Assembly: GCA_023413135.1 (NCBI GenBank)
Contig: JAEZQK010000016.1
Location: 25,388-89,387 of the forward strand
DNA length: 64,000 bases
Reading direction: 5' to 3'
DNA from: Bacillota bacterium
Lineage (GTDB): Bacteria > Bacillota > Clostridia > Christensenellales > Aristaeellaceae
Numbering within the stretch: the stretch's first letter is position 1; every line of letters begins with the position of its first letter. The position numbers and the translations under genes were made by a program. The notes under the pieces are model-generated. The model was not told the origin of the DNA, did no database searches, and saw only the letters and a program-made list of their open reading frames with translations. Of the stretch, positions 43,563-51,645 are shown one piece after another.

Positions 43563-43611
43563 AACACCTCATCCGGCGCTGCGCGCCACCTTCCCCTCAA
43601 GGGGAAGGCTT
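43563..43611 (+). repeat. Repeat family C, copy 5
   Basis: A plus-strand copy with first stem GGCGC-TGC-GCGCC and the CTTCCCC/GGGGAAG hairpin. Together with copy 4 it makes a long imperfect cruciform between leuC and leuD; the ends of the two arms match better than their middles. Confidence 0.85.
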
Positions 43612-43696
43612 TTGAAAAGCGGTGCAGGTAGCGTGACGACTGAACTTGTGGTTTGGGAAAGGCGAATCTTTGAAAAATTCCCCTTCCCGTCCATCA

Positions 43697-44959
43697 TCAC
43701 GTCAAATCCCCCGGTGCCGTCAGCTTCCCCGTCACCGCCGAAGCTGCCGCCACTGCCGGGCTGGCAAGGTACACCTCGCTTTGGGGGTCACCCATGCGGC
43801 CTACGAAGTTGCGGTTGGTGGTAGCCACACAGCGTTCCCCCTTGGCCAGGATGCCCATATGACCGCCCAGGCACGGGCCGCAGGTGGGCGTGGATACGGC
43901 GCACCCGGCGTTTATGAAAATCTCCAGCAGCCCTTCCTTCATGGCGTCCAGCCAGATCTTCTGGGTGGCGGGGATGATCAAAGCCCGCACGCCTTTTGCT
44001 ACTTTGCGTCCTTTCAGGATTTCCGCCGCTTCCCGCAGATCAGACAGCCGTCCGTTGGTGCAGGAGCCTACCACCACCTGTTGGATCGGCACCTCCCCGA
44101 TTTCATCGAATGTCTTTCCGTTCTCCGGCAGGTGCGGGAAGGCCACCATCGAGGTTAACTTCGAAAGATCGATATGGATCGTCCGCTCATATACGGCGTC
44201 CGGATCAGCAGCGTACACCTTGGGCTCCTTGGCCCCATGCTCCTTTAAATAGGAAAGAGTCTTTTCATCCACCGGGAAGATGCCATTCTTGGCGCCGGCC
44301 TCAATGGCCATGTTGCAGATGCAAAGCCGGTCATCCATAGAAAGAGAGGTAACGCCTTCCCCTGAAAATTCCAGCGATTCATACAGCGCCCCGTCCACGC
44401 CAATTTCATGGATGAGGTGCAAAACCACGTCCTTGCCGGAGACATACTTCCGAAGCTTGCCGGTGATGACCACGGAGATCGCGGCGGGCGCCCGCAGCCA
44501 TACCTTGCCGTAGGCCATGGCCGCCGCCATGTCGGTGGAACCTACGCCTGTGGAGAATGCCCCCAGCGCGCCATAGGTGCAGGTGTGGCTGTCCGCACCG
44601 ATGACAAGGTCCCCGGCGGTGACCATGCCCTTTTCTGGCAGCAAAGCGTGCTCCACGCCCATTTCGCCTACATCAAAAAAGTTGGCAATCGCCTTTTCAT
44701 TGGCGAATTCCCGCACCTTTTTGGTTTGCTCCGCCGCCTTGATATCTTTGTTTGGGGTAAAATGGTCCATTACCAGGGCGATCTTTCCGCAGTCGAACAC
44801 GCAGTCACACCCGGCCTTTTGAAACTCATTGATGGCTACGGGGGCAGTGATGTCGTTGCCCAGCACAAGATCGGTATCGGCCAGGATCATATCCCCCGCT
44901 TGCAGGACATCCTTCCCACAATGGGCGGCCAGTATCTTTTGGGTCATGGTCATGGACAT
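43697..44959 (-). CDS. leuC: 3-isopropylmalate dehydratase, large subunit
   Basis: 420 residues of the short, clostridial/archaeal type LeuC. Motifs are GADSHTCTYGALGAFSTGVG, VVVGSCTNGRLSDLREAA and TPTCGPCLGGHMG; the cysteines at these sites bind the 4Fe-4S cluster. It works with LeuD. The ATG overlaps the end of cimA by 10 bases, with GGAGG 10 bases upstream inside cimA. Hydro-lyase action on citramalate as well as isopropylmalate is inferred from the adjacent cimA. Confidence 0.95.
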   Translation of the reverse strand: MSMTMTQKILAAHCGKDVLQAGDMILADTDLVLGNDITAPVAINEFQKAGCDCVFDCGKIALVMDHFTPNKDIKAAEQTKKVREFANEKAIANFFDVGEMGVEHALLPEKGMVTAGDLVIGADSHTCTYGALGAFSTGVGSTDMAAAMAYGKVWLRAPAAISVVITGKLRKYVSGKDVVLHLIHEIGVDGALYESLEFSGEGVTSLSMDDRLCICNMAIEAGAKNGIFPVDEKTLSYLKEHGAKEPKVYAADPDAVYERTIHIDLSKLTSMVAFPHLPENGKTFDEIGEVPIQQVVVGSCTNGRLSDLREAAEILKGRKVAKGVRALIIPATQKIWLDAMKEGLLEIFINAGCAVSTPTCGPCLGGHMGILAKGERCVATTNRNFVGRMGDPQSEVYLASPAVAAASAVTGKLTAPGDLT

Positions 44960-46530
44960 TGGGCGTCAGCCTCCTTTTTGTGCAGAATGTATTCAATGGA
45001 ATCCGACAGCGCCTGCCAGCTGGCGGCAATGATGTCGGTGGATACGCCAACGGTGGTCCAGGTGGTCTCCCCGTCACTGGACTCGATCAAAACCCTGACG
45101 CGGGAAGCGGTGGCCGCCCGGCCGGTCAGCACGCGCACCTTGTAGTCGATAAGGCGAACCTTGTTAAGCTCGGGATAGAACACGGACAGCGCCTTGCGCA
45201 GCGCCGTATCCAACGCGTGCACGGGGCCGTTTCCCATGGCGGCGGTAGTTTCCTGCTGGCCATCCACCGCAATGGAAAGCATAGCGGAAGCGCTCTTGTC
45301 CCCGTCAGGAGAAGGATATTCGCCGCTGATGCGGTACATGCCCAAGGTGAAGTGAGGGGTAAAGCGTTGCAGAATGCGGGTAACCATCAATTCAAAGCTG
45401 GCGTCCGCCGCCTCGAACGCAAAGCCCTCGTGCTCCAGGTCCTTGATCCGGGCCACAATCTCCGCCACCTCGGGCGAATCCTTGTGAAGGCCGGGGGCCA
45501 TGGCGGTAAGCTTCGCCAGCACCGTAGTGCGGCCGGAAACCTCGCTCATCAGGAACCGGCGCTCGTTGCCCACGGCTTCCGGGCAGATATGCTCAAAGGA
45601 GCGGGAAAGTTTGCTCACACCGTCAATATGCATGCCCCCCTTGTGGGCAAAGGCGCTGGCCCCCACATAAGGCTTGCCGGCGTACAGGGACATATTGCAT
45701 AGTTCCGAAATCCGGATGGCGGTATGGCGAAGGCTTAACAAGTCTCCCTTGCAGTCAAGCCCCATCTTCAAGCGAAGGCCTGGGATGATGGCGCTCAAAT
45801 CCGCGTTGCCACACCGCTCACCAATGCCGGTGAATGTGCCCTGCACCTGCACAGCGCCAGACCTAACAGCCATTAACGTGGAGGCCACGGCACAGCCCGT
45901 GTCGTTGTGGCAGTGGATGCCGACGCGGGTATCTGGAAAGAGGGAGCAGACCTCTATAACAATCTCCTGTATGTCGTCCGGCAGCATGCCACCGTTGGTA
46001 TCGCACAGGCAGAGCGCATCCGCTCCCGCCTGATGGGCGGCAGATAAGACCTGCAGGGCATAGGCAGAATTTTCCCGGTATCCATCAAAGAAGTGTTCGG
46101 CGTCAAAGATCACTTCCTTGCCGTGATCCTTGAAGAACTTAACGCTGTCAGATACCAGGCGCAGGTTTTCCTCCAGAGTGGTATTCAGCACCTGCAGCAC
46201 ATGCAGATCCCAGGACTTGCCGAAGATGGACACGGAGGGGGTATCCGCACTCAAAAGAGAGAGGATGTTTTTGTCCTCCTCCGCCCGTGTCTCCTTGCGG
46301 CAGGTGCTGCCAAAGGCGCACAGGCGGGCGTTTTTAAGTGACAGCTCCTTCACCCGCTGGAAGAATTCAATATCCTTTGGGTTGGAGCCGGGGTTACCCG
46401 CCTCGATATAATCCACCCCGAATTCATCCAGAGCCTTGACGATGCTCAATTTGTCGGTGACGGAGAAGGAGATGCCCTCCCCTTGGGCGCCGTCCCTGAG
46501 TGTGCTGTCGAAGATTTCGAGTTTCCGCAT
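44950..46530 (-). CDS. cimA: (R)-citramalate synthase
   Basis: 526 residues of the LeuA/HCS family with STLRDGAQGEGISFSVTDKL (the GAQGEGI form is typical of CimA), EAGNPGSNPKD, IHCHNDTGCAVA and a C-terminal allosteric domain (MGNGPVHALDTALRKAL). It condenses pyruvate with acetyl-CoA to make citramalate, giving 2-ketobutyrate for isoleucine without threonine deaminase. It is inserted between leuA and leuC, and GAGAGG lies before the ATG. No ilvA is seen in the window, which agrees with this route. Confidence 0.95.
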   Translation of the reverse strand: MRKLEIFDSTLRDGAQGEGISFSVTDKLSIVKALDEFGVDYIEAGNPGSNPKDIEFFQRVKELSLKNARLCAFGSTCRKETRAEEDKNILSLLSADTPSVSIFGKSWDLHVLQVLNTTLEENLRLVSDSVKFFKDHGKEVIFDAEHFFDGYRENSAYALQVLSAAHQAGADALCLCDTNGGMLPDDIQEIVIEVCSLFPDTRVGIHCHNDTGCAVASTLMAVRSGAVQVQGTFTGIGERCGNADLSAIIPGLRLKMGLDCKGDLLSLRHTAIRISELCNMSLYAGKPYVGASAFAHKGGMHIDGVSKLSRSFEHICPEAVGNERRFLMSEVSGRTTVLAKLTAMAPGLHKDSPEVAEIVARIKDLEHEGFAFEAADASFELMVTRILQRFTPHFTLGMYRISGEYPSPDGDKSASAMLSIAVDGQQETTAAMGNGPVHALDTALRKALSVFYPELNKVRLIDYKVRVLTGRAATASRVRVLIESSDGETTWTTVGVSTDIIAASWQALSDSIEYILHKKEADAQCP

Positions 46531-46556
46531 GTGTCACCTCTCAACATACAAAGCTA

Positions 46557-46616
46557 GGAGGGGGTTTCGCGCCTGCGGGCGCGACCAGGGCTTTCCGGTC
46601 GCCCTGGACCTTCGGA
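46557..46616 (+). repeat. Repeat family A, copy 6
   Basis: Short form, nearly identical to copy 1 from 27 kb away: stem I CGCGCC-TGCG-GGCGCG, stem II CCAGGG/CCCTGG, tail ACCTTCGG. It lies just before the cimA start, on the opposite strand. Confidence 0.85.
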
Positions 46617-46659
46617 CGCCGTCCTTAAAACAACTGATTATACATACCGCTACCTAATG

Positions 46660-46730
46660 CAGGGATTCCAAAGGGATATATCCCTTGGCGGAGGTCGGCG
46701 GGCGATTGATAATCGCCCCTACGGCTGGGT
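46660..46730 (+). repeat. Two adjacent palindromes in the leuA-cimA gap
   Basis: CCAAAGGGATATATCCCTTGG is followed 12-15 bases later by GGGCGATTGATAATCGCCC. Both are near-perfect inverted repeats. Neither has a T-run on the minus strand, so they are not simple terminators. Each occurs once in this window. Confidence 0.6.
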
Positions 46731-46798
46731 ATTGTTTTTGGCCTGCCTCCCCAAGGTACGAGGACAAGTTGTTGCTTTTGTAATCTTATATAGGGATT

Positions 46799-46943
46799 CC
46801 AAAGGATTATATTCCGGCGTCCTCAATTGTCGCGATGGTTCGCTCCGCTCCCATCGCTCTGTTTCGGCCGCTTCCTCCGCCTCGCTTCATCCGCCAAAGG
46901 CGGCGCTCAGCTTCGGAACCTTTGGCGGGGGTACCGGGGGCAG
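46799..46943 (+). repeat. Element B4 enclosed by CCAAAGG/CCTTTGG, plus GC hairpin
   Basis: The outer stem CCAAAGG (46799-46805) pairs with CCTTTGG (46919-46925). Inside are GCGATGG/CCATCGC (46832-46838 with 46851-46857) and CCGCC-AAA-GGCGG (46891-46903). A further hairpin, CCGGGGG-CAGAG-CCCCCGG, follows from 46934 and abuts the leuA stop codon. Confidence 0.75.
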
Positions 46944-46952
46944 AGCCCCCGG

Positions 46953-48455
46953 TTACAGCTTGTTCATGCCGTTGATATAGGCCAGGATACTGGCTTCCAC
47001 AATGTCGGTGGAGAGGCCGCGGCCCGTGACCACCCGGTCACCGCAGCGGATTTTCACAATGGCTTCGCCCTGGGCATCCTTGCCTTCGGAGATGGTCTGG
47101 ATGGCGTAATCCTCCAGGGAATGGGGCTGGGCCGGAATCAATTTGTCTACGGCATTGAAGGCGGCGTCGATGGGGCCGTCGCCAATGGCCACCTCTTCAA
47201 AGCGCTCCCCGTCGTGCAATACGCTTACCACCGCGTTGGAGGTAACATAGTTGCCGCTGTTGACGGTAAAACGTTCCAGGCGGTAGCCGGTGCCCGCCCC
47301 GGTATCGGAGAGCCGGTGCACCGCCAGCGCCTCCAGGTCGTAATCGGTGATGACCTTCTTACGGTCGCACAAATCCTTGAACCTGGTGAAAAGCTGGTCC
47401 AGCTCTTCTTTGCTCAATTGGTATCCCAAGGCACTCAAGCGCTCCTCCACGGCGTGGCGGCCGCTGTGCTTACCCAGCACCATGCGGTTTTGCATGAGGC
47501 CGATGGATTCAGGCGTCATGATTTCATAGGTGGCACGGTTGGCCATCACGCCGTGCTGGTGGATGCCCGCCTCATGGGCAAAGGCGTTTTGCCCCACCAC
47601 CGCCTTGTTCATGGGGGCGTTTACGCCCAGAATGCTGTACACCAGACGGCTTAACGGGGAAATGCGGGAAGTATCCACGCCGCACGCAAAGGGGTATAGA
47701 TCCTTGCGGGTGTGCATGGCCATCACGATCTCTTCCAGCGCAGCGTTGCCCGCCCGCTCGCCGATGCCGTTGACGGTGCACTCCACTTGGGTGGCCCCTG
47801 CCCGCACCGCCGCCAGGGAATTGGCCGCGGCCAACCCCAGATCGTTATGGCAGTGGACGGAGAGCGTCACCTTATCGATGTTCTCCACATTCTTTTGAAG
47901 ATAGCCGATCATCTCCGCCATTTCTGCGGGCATGGCATAGCCTACGGTGTCAGGGATGTTGATGATGCATGCCCCGGCGCGGATGGCGGCATCCACTGCC
48001 TTGGCTAAAAAGGCAGGGTCTGAGCGCATGGCGTCCTCCGCGGAAAACTCCACCTGGGGGCAAAGATTCCGGGCATAGGCTACCATGGATGTGATGGTAT
48101 CGAGTACCTCCTGCTCCGTCATCTTCAATTTATATTGCATATGGGTGGGCGATGTGGCCAGAAAGGTATGGATGAGGGGCGACTTCGCCTCCTTCACCGC
48201 ATTCCAGGCCGCGTCGATATCCTTTTTTGTGGCCCGGGAGAGGCTTGCCACGGTGCAGTTTTTAAGCGTTCTTGCAATGGCCTGCACCGACTCAAAGTCA
48301 CCCTGGGAGGCGATGGCAAAGCCCGCCTCGATCACATCCACCTTCATGCGCTCCAACGCCTGAGCAATTTCAATCTTCTCCGCCAAATCCATGCTGCAGC
48401 CGGGGGCCTGTTCCCCATCCCGCAGCGTCGTATCAAATATTTTCACCTGCTTCAT
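46953..48455 (-). CDS. leuA: 2-isopropylmalate synthase
   Basis: 500 residues: DTTLRDGEQAPGCSMDL at the start, EAGFAIASQGD, SVHCHNDLGLAAAN and NAFAHEAGIHQHG in the barrel, then the C-terminal regulatory domain for leucine feedback. It condenses 2-ketoisovalerate with acetyl-CoA. AAGGAG lies before the ATG, which is within the last 23 bases of ilvD. A GC-rich hairpin directly follows the stop codon and could stabilise or separate this part of the message from cimA. Confidence 0.96.
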   Translation of the reverse strand: MKQVKIFDTTLRDGEQAPGCSMDLAEKIEIAQALERMKVDVIEAGFAIASQGDFESVQAIARTLKNCTVASLSRATKKDIDAAWNAVKEAKSPLIHTFLATSPTHMQYKLKMTEQEVLDTITSMVAYARNLCPQVEFSAEDAMRSDPAFLAKAVDAAIRAGACIINIPDTVGYAMPAEMAEMIGYLQKNVENIDKVTLSVHCHNDLGLAAANSLAAVRAGATQVECTVNGIGERAGNAALEEIVMAMHTRKDLYPFACGVDTSRISPLSRLVYSILGVNAPMNKAVVGQNAFAHEAGIHQHGVMANRATYEIMTPESIGLMQNRMVLGKHSGRHAVEERLSALGYQLSKEELDQLFTRFKDLCDRKKVITDYDLEALAVHRLSDTGAGTGYRLERFTVNSGNYVTSNAVVSVLHDGERFEEVAIGDGPIDAAFNAVDKLIPAQPHSLEDYAIQTISEGKDAQGEAIVKIRCGDRVVTGRGLSTDIVEASILAYINGMNKL

Positions 48456-50118
48456 GTATTTCCGCTCCTTCCTTCAAGACGGCGCCTTGATCAGCCGAGG
48501 ACACCATGGCCGCGTAGCGCTTTAAGTAGCCCGACAGCGGAGCGCGCTTCGGAGCTTCAAAGGAAGCCCGCCGGGAAGCGATCTCCGCTTCGGGCAGACT
48601 AAGGCTAAGTCGCTTGGCCGGGATGTCGATGTCGATCAGGTCCCCTTCTTGAATAAGGGCGATGAGCCCGCCCGCGGCGGCCTCGGGAGAAATATGGCCG
48701 ATGGCCGCGCCCCGGGTCGCCCCGGAAAACCGGCCGTCGGTGATGAGTGCTACGGATGTATCCAGGCCCATGCCTGCGATGGCCGAAGTGGGAGACAGCA
48801 TTTCCCGCATGCCGGGGCCGCCGGCAGGGCCTTCATAGCGGATGACCACCACGTCATTCTCCTTGATCTTGCCTGCATAGATAGCGGCAACGGCAGCTTC
48901 CTCCCCGTCAAACACACGGGCAGGACCAGTATGGCGCAGCATTTCCGGGGCCACGGCACTTTGCTTTACCACCGCGCCGCCCTCGCAAAGGTTGCCAAAG
49001 AGTACAGCAAGCCCGCCCGCGGGCGAATAGGGCGTTTCCCAAGGCCGGATCACTTGGGGGTCAAGCACCTTCACGCCCATCAGGTTTTCGTCCACTGCCT
49101 TGGCGGTCACGGTCAGGCAATTGCCGTTTAGCAGGCCCATCTTATGCAGTTCCCCCATCACCGCCGGGATGCCCCCGGCATGGTGCAGGTCCTGCACGTG
49201 GTGCTTGCCGGCCGGGGCCAGCTTGCACAGGTTGGGCGTCTTTTGGCTGATCTCGTTGATTTTGGACAGCGGGAAGGGCGCGCCGGCTTCCCTGGCGATG
49301 GCGGTCAAATGCAGTGCCGTATTGGTGGAGCAGCCAAGGGCCATGTCCACTACCAGAGCGTTTTCAATGGACTTTTCGTTGAGGATATCCCGTGCGCACA
49401 GATTTTTTTCCAGCAGCTCCATAATTTTGACGCCGGTTTCCTTGGCCAGGCGCGTCCTTTCGGCATACACCGCCGGAATGGTGCCGTTTCCGGGCAGCGC
49501 CAGGCCCAGCACCTCGGTCAAACAATTCATGGAGTTGGCAGTAAACATGCCGGAGCAGGAGCCGCAGCCGGGGCAGACTTCATTTTCGATACATGCCAAT
49601 TCTTCTTCCCCGATGTTCCCGGCCATATACGATCCCACCGCCTCAAAGGCACTGTTGAGATCCTTGCCGTTTACCGAGAGCATGGGCCCGCCGGATACAA
49701 AGATGCTGGGCAGGTTCAGCCGTGCCGCCGCCATGAGCATCCCTGGCACCACCTTGTCACAGTTGGGGATGAACACAAGCGCGTCAAAGGCGTGGGCGCG
49801 CGCCATGCACTCGATGGTATCGGCGATCAGCTCCCTTGTGCACAGGGAATAGCGCATCCCCTCGTGGCCCATGGCGATCCCGTCGCACACGGCGATGGTG
49901 TTGAACTCCAGGGGCGTGCCCCCCGCCATCAGTACGCCGTCCTTCACAGCCCTTGCAATCTGCTGCAAATGGATATGGCCGGGCACTACCTCATTGAAGG
50001 AGTTGACGATGCCGATAAACGGCTTTTTCATCTGGGCGTCGGTGAGCCCGCAAGCCTTCAGCAAGGATCGGTGGGGCGTTCGCTCCGGCCCTGACTTGAC
50101 AGCGTCGGATCGGCTCAT
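48433..50118 (-). CDS. ilvD: Dihydroxy-acid dehydratase
   Basis: 561 residues with FIGIVNSFNEVVPGH, VFIPNCDKVVPGMLMA (Fe-S ligand cysteine), CPGCGSCSGMFTANSMNCL and TDGRFSGATRG. It dehydrates dihydroxyisovalerate and dihydroxymethylvalerate to the keto acids. Length and motifs are normal for the family. The ATG overlaps the ilvC stop as ATGA. No odd features. Confidence 0.96.
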   Translation of the reverse strand: MSRSDAVKSGPERTPHRSLLKACGLTDAQMKKPFIGIVNSFNEVVPGHIHLQQIARAVKDGVLMAGGTPLEFNTIAVCDGIAMGHEGMRYSLCTRELIADTIECMARAHAFDALVFIPNCDKVVPGMLMAAARLNLPSIFVSGGPMLSVNGKDLNSAFEAVGSYMAGNIGEEELACIENEVCPGCGSCSGMFTANSMNCLTEVLGLALPGNGTIPAVYAERTRLAKETGVKIMELLEKNLCARDILNEKSIENALVVDMALGCSTNTALHLTAIAREAGAPFPLSKINEISQKTPNLCKLAPAGKHHVQDLHHAGGIPAVMGELHKMGLLNGNCLTVTAKAVDENLMGVKVLDPQVIRPWETPYSPAGGLAVLFGNLCEGGAVVKQSAVAPEMLRHTGPARVFDGEEAAVAAIYAGKIKENDVVVIRYEGPAGGPGMREMLSPTSAIAGMGLDTSVALITDGRFSGATRGAAIGHISPEAAAGGLIALIQEGDLIDIDIPAKRLSLSLPEAEIASRRASFEAPKRAPLSGYLKRYAAMVSSADQGAVLKEGAEIHEAGENI

Positions 50119-51122
50119 TTATTTTCCTCCTTGGGCTTTTGCCAGCTCATTTTGGCCCGCAGCTCCGCGCCGGTCTTTTCCAGAAGGCTGTTTTGGGCGG
50201 CATAGCGCATGGCATTGAAGGAGGGGCGGTTCGCCTGATTCTCCAGGATCCAGTTGCGGGCAAAGACGCCGTTTTGGATTTCCGCCAAAACCTTCTTCAT
50301 TTCCTTGCGGGTTTCCTCGGTGATGATGCGGGGGCCCGTGGTGTAGTCGCCATACTCCGCCGTGTCGGAAATGGAATAGCGCATGAAGTTCATGCCACCG
50401 GCCACCACCAGGTCGATGATGAGCTTCATTTCATGCACGCATTCAAAGTACGCACTTTCCGGCTGATAGCCGGCTTCCACCAGCGTATCGAACCCGGCCT
50501 TCATCAAGGCCGTCACACCGCCGCAGAGCACCGCCTGCTCGCCGAAAAGGTCGGTCTCCGTTTCCTCGCGGAAGGTGGTTTCCAAAATGCCCGCCCTGGC
50601 GCCGCCGATGCCCGCGGCATAAGCCAGCGCCGTACCCTTGGCGTTACCGGTGGGATCCTGGTACACGGCGATCAGGCAGGGCACACCCTTGCCTTCCTGA
50701 TATTGGCTGCGTACGGTATGACCGGGGCCCTTGGGGGCGATCATGATGACGGCCACATCCTGCGGTACCACGATCTGTCCGAAGTGGATGTTGAAGCCAT
50801 GGGCGAAGGCCAGCGTCTTGCCAGGCTTCAAAGCGGGAGCGATCTCGTTTTTGTACAATGCTGCCTGCTTTTCATCGTTTACCAGGATCATAATCACGTC
50901 CGCCGCCGCCACGGCATCTTTTGTTACCATCACTTCAAGGCCGGCTTCCTTGGCTGCCTTGGCGGACTTGGAGCCCTCGTACAAGCCTACCACAACGTCA
51001 AAGCCGCTGTCGTGAAGGTTCAATGCGTGGGCGTGGCCCTGGCTGCCGTAACCGATGACGGCAATCTTCTTTCCCTTGAGGAAACTTGCATCGCAATCCT
51101 GCTGATAGTACATTTTGGCCAT
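50115..51122 (-). CDS. ilvC: Ketol-acid reductoisomerase (class I)
   Basis: 335 residues: an N-terminal Rossmann domain (IAVIGYGSQGHAHALNLHDSG, with VVGLYEGSKS after strand 2 as the cofactor loop), IMIAPKGPGHTVR, and a C-terminal knotted domain with ETDLFGEQAVLCGG and SISDTAEYGDY. It converts acetolactate and acetohydroxybutyrate to the dihydroxy acids. AGGAG lies 9 bases before the ATG. It sits 6 bases after ilvN. Confidence 0.96.
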   Translation of the reverse strand: MAKMYYQQDCDASFLKGKKIAVIGYGSQGHAHALNLHDSGFDVVVGLYEGSKSAKAAKEAGLEVMVTKDAVAAADVIMILVNDEKQAALYKNEIAPALKPGKTLAFAHGFNIHFGQIVVPQDVAVIMIAPKGPGHTVRSQYQEGKGVPCLIAVYQDPTGNAKGTALAYAAGIGGARAGILETTFREETETDLFGEQAVLCGGVTALMKAGFDTLVEAGYQPESAYFECVHEMKLIIDLVVAGGMNFMRYSISDTAEYGDYTTGPRIITEETRKEMKKVLAEIQNGVFARNWILENQANRPSFNAMRYAAQNSLLEKTGAELRAKMSWQKPKEENK

Positions 51123-51128
51123 GATAAG

Positions 51129-51641
51129 TCACTCCTTCTCTTTTTGTGTCAGCACGTAGCCGTTCCTGCCAATGGCGGTAACGCCTGTGCGGCATAGCTC
51201 AATAATACCAAAGGGTTCCAGAAAGGTAATGAAAGCATCCAGCTTGGCTTTTTCCCCGGTCAGTTCCATGGTCATGGTGTCGGGAGCCAGATCGATCACC
51301 TTGGCCCGAAAGACTGTCACCGCATCCAGCGCCTGGCTCCTTAAATCCGGCGAGGCACGGACCTTCACTAATAAAAGCTCCCGGATCACGGTCCTTTCAA
51401 GATCCATCAGCTCCACCACTTTCACGTCGTGAAGCTTTTCCAGCTGCCTGATGATCTGCTCCCGCACATAACCGTCGCCCGTGGCCAGGATCGTTACGCG
51501 GGAGATGAGATGGCTTTGCGTTTCCCCGACGGAGAGGCTGTCGATGTTGAAGCCCCGGCGTGCAAACAGCCCGGAAATGCGGGTCAATACGCCGGATTCG
51601 TTGTTCACCAGCAGCGACAGGATAAACTTTCCTGATTCCAT
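51129..51641 (-). CDS. ilvN: Acetolactate synthase, regulatory subunit
   Basis: 170 residues with an N-terminal ACT domain (LSLLVNNESGVLTRISGLFARRG split as SLLVNNESGVLTRI and FARRGFNIDSLSVG) and a C-terminal second domain ending FGIIELCRTGVTAIGR. It confers valine feedback on IlvB. GGGGG lies before the ATG, 4 bases after the ilvB stop. Normal length for a small-type IlvN/IlvH. Confidence 0.95.
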   Translation of the reverse strand: MESGKFILSLLVNNESGVLTRISGLFARRGFNIDSLSVGETQSHLISRVTILATGDGYVREQIIRQLEKLHDVKVVELMDLERTVIRELLLVKVRASPDLRSQALDAVTVFRAKVIDLAPDTMTMELTGEKAKLDAFITFLEPFGIIELCRTGVTAIGRNGYVLTQKEKE

Positions 51642-51645
51642 GGCT

